Positions 46,599 through 55,872 of a stretch of 57,798 nt of DNA are shown piece by piece (the first letter of the stretch is position 1; every line of letters begins with the position of its first letter). Both the position numbers and the translations under genes were made by a program. The notes below the pieces were generated by a model. That model was not told the DNA's origin. It saw nothing but the letters and a program-made list of their open reading frames with translations, and ran no database searches. The stretch lies in assembly GCF_017115165.1 (NCBI RefSeq), contig NZ_JABXKF010000055.1:1-57798 (forward strand), given 5' to 3'. This DNA is from Nostoc sp. LPT (lineage in GTDB: Bacteria > Cyanobacteriota > Cyanobacteriia > Cyanobacteriales > Nostocaceae).

Positions 46599-48185
46599 AT
46601 GACTCAATATGACTATATTGTGATTGGTGCGGGTTCGGCAGGCTGCGTTGTTGCCAACCGGATGACACAAGATAGTGAAACAACCGTGTTATTACTCGAA
46701 GCTGGCAACCCAGATACTAAACCAGAGATTCAAATCCCGTTAGAATCCCCCAACCTACCTCGCTCGGAGCTGGACTGGGGATATTTCTCTGAACCAGAAC
46801 CGTACCTGAATAACCGCAAAATCTTTTGTCCCCGTGGCAAAGTCTTGGGTGGCAGCAGTTCGATTAATTCCATGATTTATATCCGGGGCAATGATCACGA
46901 TTATGACCACTGGCAGTCATTGGGGAATCCTGGTTGGAGTTACCAAGATGTATTGCCCTATTTCAAGAAATCTGAGAACCAGCAACGCGGTGCCGATGCA
47001 TACCACGGGGTTGATGGGGAGTTGAGCGTGACCGATATTCAAGCCCCTACTGTAGCATCCCAACGATTTGTAGAAGCAGCCGTGGCGATCGGATATAACC
47101 ACAATCCTGATTTCAATGGGATACAGCAATCAGGTGCGGGAATTTATCAGTTGACGGTCAAGGATGGTAAACGTCACAGCGCTGCTGCTGCATTCCTCTT
47201 GCCAATTCTCAACCGTCCCAATTTAACAATAACAACAGGAGCGTTAGTGACTCGGTTATTGTTTGAGGGAACCCGCACCGTTGGGGTGGAATATATGCAC
47301 GAGGGAACGCTGCACCAAGCCAAGGTTAACAAAGAAGTGATTTTAAGTGCTGGTGCATTCGATTCGCCCAAGCTGCTGATGCTTTCCGGCATTGGTGATG
47401 CAGAACAACTGCAAGCAATGGGGATTCCTGTCGTCGTTGATTTGCCAGGTGTCGGTCAAAACCTCCAAGACCACTCTCTCGTTCCTGTGGCACACGAGAT
47501 AATTACCAGTTCTGTGGCACACGAAGTAATTGCTGGGTTAGACCCGGCAATTAGCAGTAATGGTAACGCTGAAGCCGGATTATTTTTGCATACCGAAGGT
47601 AATCTGGATGCCACGCCAGATTTACAGTTTTTCTTCGGTCCCATTCTGTGGATATCTCCTGGCAAAACCCTCTCTGGTTTGGGATTCACTGTTACAGTCA
47701 GTTTGACTCATCCCCAAAACATTGGCAGTGTCAGTTTGCCCTCGCCTGACCCCAAAAACCCACCGATTATTCGGATGAACTTTCTACAAAGTCAATCCGA
47801 TGTGCAAAAGCTAGTTGCTGGGATTAAAATAATGCGTAAATTGTTTCATACAAGTGCTTTTGATCGGTTTCGAGGTGAGGAAATCAGTCCCGGTGCTGAC
47901 GTGATTAGCGATGAAGCACTCGAAGCTTACATCCGGGAATTTTGCGTTACGGGCTATCATCCTGTCGGCACCTGCAAAATGGGAACTGACCCAATGGCGG
48001 TTGTCGATCCCGAACTCCGGGTACGCGGTGTTACGGGGTTGCGGGTTGTTGATGCATCGATCATGCCAACTCTAGTTGGGGGAAATACGAACGCGCCCAC
48101 CATTATGATCGGTGAAAAAGGAGCCGATTTAATTAAAGCCGCTCTTAGCGTTTCACAGCAAGTACACAAAGCAATGGCAAACTAA
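46599..48185 (+). CDS. GMC family oxidoreductase
   Basis: A 528-residue FAD-dependent alcohol/choline dehydrogenase-type enzyme. The dinucleotide-binding motif IVIGAGSAGCVVANRM and LLLEAG open the protein. GGSSSINSMIYIRGN and VILSAGAFDSPKLLMLSGIG are the GMC signatures 1 and 2. Catalytic residues are the His in FCVTGYHPVGTCKMG and the Asn in GGNTNAPTIMIGEK. Substrate unknown; homologues oxidise alcohols, choline or aromatics. A GTG at 46596 precedes the ATG at 46599; the ATG, behind AAGCGAGG, is used. A short in-frame tandem duplication (VAHEIITSS then VAHEVIAGL) is visible in the middle. Confidence 0.88.
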   Translation: MTQYDYIVIGAGSAGCVVANRMTQDSETTVLLLEAGNPDTKPEIQIPLESPNLPRSELDWGYFSEPEPYLNNRKIFCPRGKVLGGSSSINSMIYIRGNDHDYDHWQSLGNPGWSYQDVLPYFKKSENQQRGADAYHGVDGELSVTDIQAPTVASQRFVEAAVAIGYNHNPDFNGIQQSGAGIYQLTVKDGKRHSAAAAFLLPILNRPNLTITTGALVTRLLFEGTRTVGVEYMHEGTLHQAKVNKEVILSAGAFDSPKLLMLSGIGDAEQLQAMGIPVVVDLPGVGQNLQDHSLVPVAHEIITSSVAHEVIAGLDPAISSNGNAEAGLFLHTEGNLDATPDLQFFFGPILWISPGKTLSGLGFTVTVSLTHPQNIGSVSLPSPDPKNPPIIRMNFLQSQSDVQKLVAGIKIMRKLFHTSAFDRFRGEEISPGADVISDEALEAYIREFCVTGYHPVGTCKMGTDPMAVVDPELRVRGVTGLRVVDASIMPTLVGGNTNAPTIMIGEKGADLIKAALSVSQQVHKAMAN

Positions 48186-48370
48186 CTCACTGGCGCGATC
48201 GCCTAAAGATAACGATGATTCACAAAACAGAGATTCAGGAAACGCTCAACCAAGATTCCAGGGATCTAGCTTTTGAAAAGACTCAAGGAGGCTTCAAAGC
48301 AAAGCTTTACTTCGTCTTCGAGCATTATGCACAAACGATAAAGTTGCCTAAATGCATCTAATTAGAACGA

Positions 48371-50635
48371 CTATGGCACAGTAATTACCGCTACTGGGCA
48401 ATGGGCCTTACTCAGAATTGCATCCACTCTGTGACCGAAGAAAACGCGACCCGTAACCATTCGGATACTACTCCCTAGAAGAATTAAGTCAACTTCCTGG
48501 GTTTGGGCAAACTTGAGGATTTCCCTTTCTGGGCTGCTTCCTTGAAGAATATAGGTTTTGACATCAGCACCCAGATTGCGGCCCATTTCTGCTTGCTGTT
48601 CGAGCAGATCATGGGCAATTTCCTTCACTGGAGCTAGCGATCGCTGTTCGTAAAGAATATACTCAACCTGTGGCAAATTAATTACGTTAACGATCATCAC
48701 TAATGCCCCGGTTTGAGCTGCGATCGTACTTGCCATCTCTACAGCATTTTTGCTATATTCTGTCCCCACCGTTGGCACCAGAATCTTGTTGAGCTGTTGT
48801 TGAGCGATTTTGCATATCTCACCTTTGGGATGGTGTAGGTGCGACTTCACCACCATCGTTGCACAAGGCGCTTCTTGGACAACCCGATCGACAAGCAAAT
48901 TAAACAATGCTTTCTGGGGACTTATCTGTTCAGAAGCTCCCAGTACAATCAAGTCATAGTTTTTGTTCGCTTCATTCAAAATTACCTCCGCTTTATTACG
49001 CCCAGACTCCGTTTTTGTTTGCAGGGTGGTATCAGCAGGTAACTGCATTTCCTCAGTAACAGCAGCTAGAGCAAGGTCTGCGGCGGTATCTTTAACCTGG
49101 GTTGCCGCCATCCGGCGTCCTCTGCTTTGAGGTTGTTTATCACTCAGGGCATATAGAGATGTAACTTCTATCGAATTTTGGTGAGCCATGTAACCGACTA
49201 GTTGCGCTGCAAGCTGGATGTTGGGGCCACCACTAGTAGGTATTAAGACACGCTGGATCTGCTTGATAAAGCTGCGGCTATCCTGTTCTTCTTGTTCCAA
49301 ACGTCGAGCTTCCTCTTCACCTATAACCACTTTTGATAAAGTCCAGCGCAGCAGGGGTGGAGCCATTAGGGAAGTGACGATCGCCACCATGACAATAATC
49401 GAGTACATCTGGGGATTCAGCACTCCCAAAGATAAACCAATCGTGGCAACGACAATTTCCATCGCCCCGCGAGCATTCATCCCGGAACCCATTGCCAAAC
49501 CTTCCCAATGACTCAAGCCACCGACGCGAGAACCAAGGTAAGCACCTGTAAATTTACCAACACAGGCGACAGCGAGAACAATCAAGCCAAATATCAACGT
49601 TTGAGGGACTAACAGAGCTAGCAAGTTAACTTTCAAACCCGCTGAAGCAAAGAAAATTGGCGCGAGAAAGGCTGCTGTGAAGACTTCTAACATGTGTCCA
49701 GCTTCATTGCTAAAGCGACGGGATTGACCGGATAGAATCCCCAGCACGAAAGCACCTAATGCAGCTTCCAGACCTAATGCGTGGGTAAGTGCTGCTGCCG
49801 AGAGCGAAAGAATCAGCACAACCGATATACTAGCGGCGATGCCACCAACATAGTCATCAACCCACCGCAATATCTGGTCTACAATGGTACGCCCAATTGT
49901 GAAGGCGATCGCTAGAAATAATATGGCAGCGCTTACAGAATGGAAAATTGTCCCAAGGTCAAATTTGCCACTACTAGCTAGACCTGAAACCACAGAAAGT
50001 AAAATCCAGCCGATGGTGTCGTCAGTCATCCCAGCAGCTAAGGTGACTTGACCAATGTCACGGCGAATCAGGTTCAAGTCCATCAGCACTTTCGCAATCA
50101 CTGGTACTGCCGAAATACTCATTGCTGTGGCGATAAACAGACTAAATACCAATCGCTTTTCTGGGTCGGCTAAAAAACTATCTGGCAATAGCCAGCCCAG
50201 TCCAAATCCGGTGATAAACGGGACAATAATTCCGCCTAGTGAAATCAAAAGAGCCGTTTTACCCTTACGAAGAATCAGCTTGAGATCCGTCTCCAGCCCA
50301 GTTACAATCAGCAAAAATAACACGCCTAACCAAGAAATCACCGAAAGTAAATTAGACTGTTCTTGACTTTGGGGAAAGATGTGCGCCTGTAAGTCTGGAA
50401 GGAGCAAACCAAATAGAGAAGGGCCAAGCAACACACCCGCCAGTAATTCCCCAACAACAGGCGGTAGGTTAATCCGGCGCATCAACTCACCTAATCCCCG
50501 CGCTACCAAAAGCAACAGTGACAATTGTACTAGCACCAACAGCAGTTCATGATGACCGAGAGGTTTAATTACACCGTCACCTGCTACTTTCTGTGCAGCG
50601 AGTACAGGCACTAATATCAGGGACAGGTTTTGCAT
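48371..50635 (-). CDS. CPA2 cation/proton antiporter with two USP domains
   Basis: A 754-residue membrane protein. The N-terminal ~430 residues form a twelve- to thirteen-helix CPA2 (KefB/NapA-like) exchanger, with LPPVVGELLAGVLLGPSLFG, ATAMSISAVPVIAKVLMDL and MNARGAMEIVVATIGLSLGV typical of the family; the ion-binding Asp region is TDDTIGW. The C-terminal cytoplasmic part carries two universal-stress-protein domains (about 460-605 and 630-750; motifs DLIVLGASEQ and DLILLGSS). It should exchange Na+ or K+ for protons, with USP domains as sensors. The frame opens at a TTG at 50647; the ATG at 50635 is preferred. Confidence 0.88.
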   Translation of the reverse strand: MQNLSLILVPVLAAQKVAGDGVIKPLGHHELLLVLVQLSLLLLVARGLGELMRRINLPPVVGELLAGVLLGPSLFGLLLPDLQAHIFPQSQEQSNLLSVISWLGVLFLLIVTGLETDLKLILRKGKTALLISLGGIIVPFITGFGLGWLLPDSFLADPEKRLVFSLFIATAMSISAVPVIAKVLMDLNLIRRDIGQVTLAAGMTDDTIGWILLSVVSGLASSGKFDLGTIFHSVSAAILFLAIAFTIGRTIVDQILRWVDDYVGGIAASISVVLILSLSAAALTHALGLEAALGAFVLGILSGQSRRFSNEAGHMLEVFTAAFLAPIFFASAGLKVNLLALLVPQTLIFGLIVLAVACVGKFTGAYLGSRVGGLSHWEGLAMGSGMNARGAMEIVVATIGLSLGVLNPQMYSIIVMVAIVTSLMAPPLLRWTLSKVVIGEEEARRLEQEEQDSRSFIKQIQRVLIPTSGGPNIQLAAQLVGYMAHQNSIEVTSLYALSDKQPQSRGRRMAATQVKDTAADLALAAVTEEMQLPADTTLQTKTESGRNKAEVILNEANKNYDLIVLGASEQISPQKALFNLLVDRVVQEAPCATMVVKSHLHHPKGEICKIAQQQLNKILVPTVGTEYSKNAVEMASTIAAQTGALVMIVNVINLPQVEYILYEQRSLAPVKEIAHDLLEQQAEMGRNLGADVKTYILQGSSPEREILKFAQTQEVDLILLGSSIRMVTGRVFFGHRVDAILSKAHCPVAVITVP

Positions 50636-50800
50636 ATAAGCGTCCAAAGGTTGGATTACAAATTTTTCAAGGAGCTGCTTTAAGTAAATCTGAAAACGTT
50701 TACTTCTACATCGGTCTAGGAGATTAAACTGTCATTGGCAAGATTATCATGTGCGATCGCCCGAAGCTGTAAGTTCAGGAACAAAGCTTTGCTCATCAAC

Positions 50801-51619
50801 TTATTTTCGAGCGCGAACAAAGAACTTTGTAGTGTCTTCCCAAATACCTCGATCGGTTGCTAGTTGCTCAATTTCTGCTTTGTATTCAACTTGCAACTGA
50901 TTTAATTGTTCTGGTGATAATGTTGACAACAGGGGATTACCTTTAAAATTTATCTTAATTGCTATTTCTGATAATTTGTTATCCCTAAGAGGGCGATAAC
51001 GTCCTGATGGCTCAATCTTAATTTCGATATCTCTAAAACCTGCCTGATTAAGCAAATTACGACATTTTTCTGGAGTTCCCAGTGGTTCAAGGATATGTGG
51101 TAGCGATACACCTAAAACCCTAGCGCAGATCCTCTGCTGAAGAGATGCCATAAAAGCAGTTTCGGGAGGACAGGTAAATGCCACTAATCCTCCGGGTTTC
51201 AAGATGCGATACCACTTTTTTAAAATAGCGATTATATCAGGAAAAAGTACAAGTGCCTCACAGCAAAAAACAACATCAAAACTACGATCGCTAAAGTTGA
51301 AATACTCTGCATCCGCCTCAATCAACTCGATATTTTGTAATCTTGCTGTTGCAATCTTAAGTCTTGCTTGATGCAACATTCCAGGGGTGATGTCAATCCC
51401 AATCACATAGCCATCTGAACCAACTTTTTCAGCTGCGGGTATCGCAACTAAACCCGTTCCGGTTGCCACATCAAGGATTTTCTGTCCCGAATGTAGTCCA
51501 ACAAATTCAAGTAAAATCTTGGCTTCTAAAGGATGACGAGTATCTTTCTCATGGTCATAAGTTGTTCTACTACCATAAAATTCTTTTAGTTGCTGCTTAT
51601 AAATATCCAGATCGGTCAT
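50801..51619 (-). CDS. Class I SAM methyltransferase
   Basis: A 272-residue UbiE/Methyltransf_11-type enzyme. Motif I is ILDVATGTGLVAI, the acidic residue of motif II is IGIDITPGML, and motif III/post I follow as LIEADAEYF and DVVFCCEALVLFPD. The C-terminal ~130 residues have no recognised domain. The substrate is not known. The frame opens at a TTG at 51625; the ATG at 51619 is used. It diverges from the riboswitch cluster and could share a control region with it. Confidence 0.85.
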   Translation of the reverse strand: MTDLDIYKQQLKEFYGSRTTYDHEKDTRHPLEAKILLEFVGLHSGQKILDVATGTGLVAIPAAEKVGSDGYVIGIDITPGMLHQARLKIATARLQNIELIEADAEYFNFSDRSFDVVFCCEALVLFPDIIAILKKWYRILKPGGLVAFTCPPETAFMASLQQRICARVLGVSLPHILEPLGTPEKCRNLLNQAGFRDIEIKIEPSGRYRPLRDNKLSEIAIKINFKGNPLLSTLSPEQLNQLQVEYKAEIEQLATDRGIWEDTTKFFVRARK

Positions 51620-51625
51620 AGCCAA

Positions 51626-51781
51626 ATGTTAAATTTTCTCCACTTTATAATAACTCTTGTTGCGATATTGAGTTGCTTGCTGCTGAATCCAACTCTGACA
51701 GCACAAGCCGCAACTAGTGCGATCGCTATGTGCAATATTTTTTTGGGGCAGTGCCAGTGCTACATAATCAAATGCTGGTAA
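51626..51781 (+). CDS. Small exported peptide or gene remnant
   Basis: From an ATG at 51626, 51 codons begin with a good signal peptide (LNFLHFIITLVAILSCLLL, then NPTLTAQAATS) and continue only ~22 residues, Cys-rich at the end (FLGQCQCYIIKCW). It lies back to back with the methyltransferase start, upstream of the riboswitch. It could be a small secreted protein but more likely is the truncated start of a larger exported protein. I do not recognise it. Confidence 0.35.
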   Translation: MLNFLHFIITLVAILSCLLLNPTLTAQAATSAIAMCNIFLGQCQCYIIKCW

Positions 51782-51939
51782 ACAATTTGTTAGGTTTAAA
51801 AATTGCCAGAATAATTGTCCAACAAAAATTTAGAGCAAGTTTTGGTAAAGGATGAAACTTGCTCCGACTGATGACGAATGCCAGTACAGATCGGCCATTG
51901 ATTTTTACGCAAGCAAATCACAGTGTGTTAATATGCAAA

Positions 51940-52062
51940 TGGATCTCGGTTCTAGTGGGGAACAGCCACTAGAGGAAACGGGGAAAGTCCGGTGTGAACC
52001 CGGCGCTGTCCCGCAGCTGTAATCAAGGCTTGCCTTGTGAGTCAGAATGCCCGCCGAATAGT
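51940..52062 (+). promoter_or_regulatory. Cobalamin riboswitch
   Basis: All hallmark blocks of the class are present in order: GCCACTAGAGGAAACGGGGA, AAGTCCGGTGTGAACCCGGC, GCTGTCCCGCAGCTGTAA and the 3' box GAGTCAGAATGCCCGCC. The plus-strand orientation points at the cobW cluster, although 450 bases with remnants come between. Cobalamin (or adenosylcobalamin) binding would lower expression of what follows. Confidence 0.93.
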
Positions 52063-52092
52063 TAACTTCTGCTTCAATCTACGAGGTTATAG

Positions 52093-52188
52093 ATGAACGC
52101 CACTATAAATATTTTCACAATCGATCAGTTCTTTTTCTTCATAGCGCCAAAGATGCATTTCAGGTTACGGTTTGCTCGAAGACGATAG
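52093..52188 (+). other. Short leader ORF after riboswitch
   Basis: A 31-codon frame (MNATINIFTIDQFFFFIAPK then MHFRLRFARRR) starts right after the riboswitch, with an ACGAGGT ribosome site before it. It may be the N-terminal stump of a gene that the riboswitch originally served, or a leader peptide. No function can be read from it. Confidence 0.35.
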
Positions 52189-52208
52189 ACGCTTAATTTA
52201 CGGTATAA

Positions 52209-52343
52209 ATTGCGCCTGTTAATGTAATTTTTCTAGGCATAATTGTCTGTAGTATTGGGTCATTTGGCACATTCATTGCCCCAGGTAGAAAATTAGTCAG
52301 TCTTTTTCCAAAAGGACATCAAGAGCGATTTGGTAATGGCTAA
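52209..52343 (+). pseudogene. C-terminal fragment of a membrane protein
   Basis: Forty-four codons with no start read IAPVNVIFLGIIVCSIGSFG, TFIAPGRKLVSLFPKGHQER and FGNG before TAA (52341-52343). They show one hydrophobic helix and a basic tail, as at the end of an integral membrane protein. The stop just upstream (52206) and the missing N-terminus mark it as a remnant, probably of the gene once controlled by the riboswitch. Confidence 0.4.
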
Positions 52344-52511
52344 TTTTTTTATAATCTGAACCCTTACTAGTCAGTTATTTTTAATAGTTTGCAAGAGATG
52401 TACTGCACAGTCAGCAAAGTTGGATTTCAACGCTGGCATCCTGTGTGATATCTGCGGTTATAACTTGCTTTTACACATCGCAAAATTAATCAACAAACAA
52501 CATAGCTTTAT

Positions 52512-53570
52512 ATGCAAAAAATTCCCGTCACAGTGATTACAGGATTTCTAGGTGCAGGCAAAACGACGTTAATTCGCCATTTACTGCAAAACAATCAGGG
52601 ACGACGCATTGCTGTTTTAGTAAATGAATTTGGGGAAATCGGAATTGATGGGGAACTTTTGCGTGACTGCCGAGTTTGTGACGATGAAGAAGACCCCAAC
52701 AGTAATATTGTTGAACTCACCAACGGTTGTCTGTGCTGTACGGTGCAAGAAGAATTCCTCCCAGCAATGCAAGAATTACTTCAGCGACGCGCCAGCCTTG
52801 ACTGTATGTTAATTGAAACCTCTGGACTAGCACTACCAAAACCATTGGTACAAGCATTTCGCTGGCCGGAAATTCGCACAGGCGCTACAGTAGACAGCGT
52901 AATTACTGTGGTGGACTGTGAAGCGTTGGCAACTAATCAATATGTAGGCGATTTAGCAGCCCTCTTAGCACAGCGACAAGCCGACTCTAGTCTAGAACAC
53001 GAAACACCCATTGAGGAACTGTTTGAAGATCAGCTTGCTTGTGCTGATCTAGTATTGCTTACTAAGAGCGATCGCGTTGATTTTCCAACGCAAGTTAGGG
53101 TACAGGATTGGCTTAAACAGAACTTGTCTCCTGGTGTAAAAGTCATTCCTTGTCAGGACGGTAAAATCAGTGGCGATTTGTTACTCGGTTTCAACGCTGC
53201 GGTAGAAGACAACTTAGATAGTCGCCCTAGCCACCACGACAACGAAGCCGAACACGAACATGATGAAGGGATTAATGCAGTACAACTACTCCTAAACCAG
53301 GCATTTGAGCCGACTGTCTTAGTCAAACGCTTGCAAACATTGGTGCAACAGCAAGAAATTTATCGAATCAAGGGGTTTGTAGCAGTTCCAAACAAAGCTA
53401 TGCGTCTGGTATTACAGGGTGTCGGTAATCGATTTGACTACTTTTATGACCGTCCTTGGCAACCCCAAGAACCCCGTCAAACGCGATTAGTATTGATTGG
53501 ACGGGAGCTTGAGCAGGTTCGCATTGAGTCAATTGTGTTGGGGGAGGAAGTCAATGCGACCATCCAATAG
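52512..53570 (+). CDS. cobW: CobW-family GTPase, metal chaperone
   Basis: A 352-residue G3E-family GTPase of the CobW type. P-loop GFLGAGKTT, metal-binding CXCC in ELTNGCLCCTV, Walker B/ETSGLALPKP, the G4 TKSD and a His/Asp/Glu-rich stretch (HHDNEAEHEHDEG, near residue 245) before the C-terminal CobW_C domain (AVQLLLNQAFEPTVLVKRLQ onward). CobW proteins deliver cobalt to cobalamin synthesis or to other acceptors; related family members serve zinc. The upstream cobalamin riboswitch favours cobalt. It is the first gene of a tight plus-strand cluster; the following ORF begins within its last codons. Confidence 0.9.
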   Translation: MQKIPVTVITGFLGAGKTTLIRHLLQNNQGRRIAVLVNEFGEIGIDGELLRDCRVCDDEEDPNSNIVELTNGCLCCTVQEEFLPAMQELLQRRASLDCMLIETSGLALPKPLVQAFRWPEIRTGATVDSVITVVDCEALATNQYVGDLAALLAQRQADSSLEHETPIEELFEDQLACADLVLLTKSDRVDFPTQVRVQDWLKQNLSPGVKVIPCQDGKISGDLLLGFNAAVEDNLDSRPSHHDNEAEHEHDEGINAVQLLLNQAFEPTVLVKRLQTLVQQQEIYRIKGFVAVPNKAMRLVLQGVGNRFDYFYDRPWQPQEPRQTRLVLIGRELEQVRIESIVLGEEVNATIQ

Positions 53571-54018
53571 TGTTTGGCAAGGAAATTTCGGCTACTGGCA
53601 AAACAGCTTTATCCATAACAATATACTGGTAATCGGTTACACAGGATGGAAAGGATTTCAGTCATTTGGGCGGGGAGTTGTTATTTGTGATGTGGATACT
53701 AAAGTTACTCACCCTACAAATACAAGTCTTGATATAGTTCCCTTCACCCTGCAATTTCTCCCCTCCGATCTGATTAGGTTTTACTTGCGATCGTTTCAGG
53801 ATGGCGGGTTTATATCACAATCAATCTGTTCATCCATGATTTCATCAATTTTCCCAGCAGTCGCAACATACAATCCCCATCAAGATATTCTTCTGGTGCT
53901 AAAAGCTGATCCTCAGATTGAGGTAAATTTTTTACACCAACTAAAAATTACTCCACCCGATTGCTACGAACAAGTTTGCAACCGATGGTCAGAATTTAAA
54001 CCAAGCTTAATGCCCTAA
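53554..54018 (+). CDS. Unknown protein, paralogue A of the cobW cluster
   Basis: A 154-residue protein of no family I know. It is paralogous to the gene at 54903: shared elements are NILVIGYTGW, GRGVVICDVD, a central unit, then TYNPHQDILLVLKAD and ITPPDCYEQVCNRWSEFKP. Conserved Cys and aromatic residues in the last motif suggest a metal or cofactor site, but this is inference. A GGGGGAGGAAG ribosome site lies just before the ATG at 53554, so it is translated as an overlap with the end of cobW (17 bases). The frame extends to 53497 but that start is unlikely. Confidence 0.7.
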   Translation: MRPSNSVWQGNFGYWQNSFIHNNILVIGYTGWKGFQSFGRGVVICDVDTKVTHPTNTSLDIVPFTLQFLPSDLIRFYLRSFQDGGFISQSICSSMISSIFPAVATYNPHQDILLVLKADPQIEVNFLHQLKITPPDCYEQVCNRWSEFKPSLMP

Positions 54019-54036
54019 CACTTACTTTATTCTTTA

Positions 54037-54897
54037 ATGCTCAAGCCAAAATCAAGCAATATTCCCAAAGCAACTCGCTACCAAAATGCAGCGATAGATT
54101 ATTACATGGGACTCACAAATTCCTCCTATCTCCATTACGGGTATTGGGAACCACTACCTACTCCGGGTGAAGAATTAACTCTAACTTGCCTGCGTGTGGC
54201 GCAGGAAAGCTATGCAGCCAAACTTTTGAGTTTTATCCCAGAGGGGACAAAAACTGTGCTTGACGTAGGCTGTGGGATTGGTGGTAATGCAGCATATTTG
54301 GGCGATCGCGGTTTCACTGTTGAGGGATTAGCACCCGATGCACTCCAGCAAGAGAGGTTTTTTCAAAATACCAATGGTCAAGTACCTTTCTACTTAACGA
54401 GATTTGAAGATTTTCACTCCTCAAACTCCTACGATTTAGTTCTGTTCAGCGAAAGCAGTCAATATATTGCTGTTGACGATTTAGCTCAAGGTGCAGCTGA
54501 TTTATTAAGTAATGGTGGCTACCTGCTGGTTGCCGATATGATGCGTTCTAATGCCGAATACCGAGAAGGTATTTTTTCTAATTGTCATATCGCCAGTGAG
54601 CTCCAGGCGACTTTAGTGCAGGCTGGATTCAAGTTAATCAAAACTGAAGACATTTCAACCCATATTGCGCCAACGATTGACTTGTGTGTTGATAACTTTC
54701 GTACTTTTGGGCTGAGTACAGTTAAATATATTGCTGATGTTGTAGCGATCGCACTTCCACCATTATACTCACTCGGTCGTTGGGCATTTAAGCGCTGGCT
54801 GGAAAAGTTGGTTGTCGAGGGGTTAGCAGCACGCACAATTTTTGAGAGCCATTTATGTTATGAAATCCAACTCTGGCAGTTATCACAAGGAGTTTAA
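54037..54897 (+). CDS. SAM methyltransferase of the cobW cluster
   Basis: A 286-residue class I methyltransferase with motif I VLDVGCGIGGNAAYL (about residues 72-86), LYLTRFEDF-type strand and DLVLFSESSQYIAV (motif of the UbiE/gamma-tocopherol methyltransferase group). An N-terminal segment with YMGLTNSSYLHYGYWEPLP, typical of small-molecule methyltransferases, precedes it. The C-terminal ~110 residues, including HIAPTIDLCVDNFRTFGL, are helical. It starts 18 bases after paralogue A and ends just before paralogue B, whose ribosome site overlaps its end. Its substrate may be a corrinoid, metal ligand or other molecule; nothing in the sequence decides. Confidence 0.85.
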   Translation: MLKPKSSNIPKATRYQNAAIDYYMGLTNSSYLHYGYWEPLPTPGEELTLTCLRVAQESYAAKLLSFIPEGTKTVLDVGCGIGGNAAYLGDRGFTVEGLAPDALQQERFFQNTNGQVPFYLTRFEDFHSSNSYDLVLFSESSQYIAVDDLAQGAADLLSNGGYLLVADMMRSNAEYREGIFSNCHIASELQATLVQAGFKLIKTEDISTHIAPTIDLCVDNFRTFGLSTVKYIADVVAIALPPLYSLGRWAFKRWLEKLVVEGLAARTIFESHLCYEIQLWQLSQGV

Positions 54898-54902
54898 TCA
54901 AG

Positions 54903-55355
54903 ATGACCCCAGAAAACACCCAAGATTGGCAACAAGCTTTTATCGCCATCAATATATTAGCAATTGGTTACAATGCTTGGATCGGTTATTTAGGAGGAGA
55001 ACGTGGTGTCGTAATTTGCAGTACCAATTCTCCACATTTAGGTATGGCTGGCGAAACATTTAAAGCGCATTTTATCCCGCGTAAAAATCTTGCAGCTTTC
55101 TTAAATGCTTGGTTAGCAGCACCTGATACCGTACTGTTACAAAGACACTTCATGAATGCTCATATTCTTGAAACTGTAGATAAATATAATCCCCAAAAAG
55201 ATGTTGTTTTTTTATTAGAATACGGTCATCAAGCTGGGTTTTTCTATTTAACTAAATTACCAATTACACCACCCCAATGTTACCAAACTGTATGCAAAGA
55301 ATGGTCAGAATTCCAACCTCAGCATCCCCTATTAATAGGAGCAAAAACACAATAA
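54903..55355 (+). CDS. Unknown protein, paralogue B of the cobW cluster
   Basis: A 150-residue paralogue of the gene at 53554 (shared NILAIGYNAW, RGVVICST, KYNPQKDVVFLLEYG and LPITPPQCYQTVCKEWSEFQ). AAGGAG lies at the end of the methyltransferase gene, about nine bases before the ATG. The two copies are well diverged, so the duplication is old and both are probably used; as the flanks of the methyltransferase they may form a heteromeric partner. No known domain, no signal peptide and no transmembrane segment is seen. Function unknown. Confidence 0.7.
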   Translation: MTPENTQDWQQAFIAINILAIGYNAWIGYLGGERGVVICSTNSPHLGMAGETFKAHFIPRKNLAAFLNAWLAAPDTVLLQRHFMNAHILETVDKYNPQKDVVFLLEYGHQAGFFYLTKLPITPPQCYQTVCKEWSEFQPQHPLLIGAKTQ

Positions 55356-55872
55356 CTGCAAAATAAAAAAGCAACTTTCTAGTTTTACCAAGCCCCGTTG
55401 GGGCGGGTGTGGGGGTTGCATGGTGGTAGGGGGGAAAAACTAGCCCCAACCACCCTTGGGTCAAAAGCCCTGCCCCTTGGGGCAACCGTGTTGGACGGGG
55501 ATTGAAACCCTGTCCAACACCTTACACCCTTAAACTCTTAAACCCTTACACCCCTAATGAACGATTTGTACAAATTGAGATGTATAGAGCTTTAATAGCA
55601 CAGTTAAAGCCTCAAAAACCTCAGTTTTAAAAACTTCAAAATTATTTATCTCAATAGTGGGTAAAAAGATTTTATCTATTTACCCAATTTCAATGTATTT
55701 ATAATTAATGAATGTTCTTGATTAAATGTAAAAAATCATTAACCAAATCTCATGATTATTGCTGGATATATTGATATTTATTGAGGAAATAATTAAAATT
55801 TAATTTTGATGCTAAAAATAGACTGACATGGAAATTGTCAGGTGTTAAGGTTGTGCAGTCCAATAGCATATT
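55356..55872. other. Intergenic region with GC-rich hairpins
   Basis: A cluster of hairpins fills 55380-55520: CCCCGTTGGGG, GCCCCTTGGGGC, and an outer pair CTAGTTTTACC / GGGAAAAACTAG that encloses the first; a further one (GTTGGACGGGG with CCCTGTCCAAC) includes GGATTGAAAC. It looks like composite repeats and possible transcript ends of the cobW cluster. The rest (55530-55872) is AT-rich with no gene. Confidence 0.55.

Noticed and set aside
55480..55530. GGATTGAAAC, the usual 3' end of cyanobacterial CRISPR repeats
   Set aside because: Only one copy is present and it sits in the loop of a single hairpin; there are no regularly spaced repeats and spacers and no cas genes nearby.
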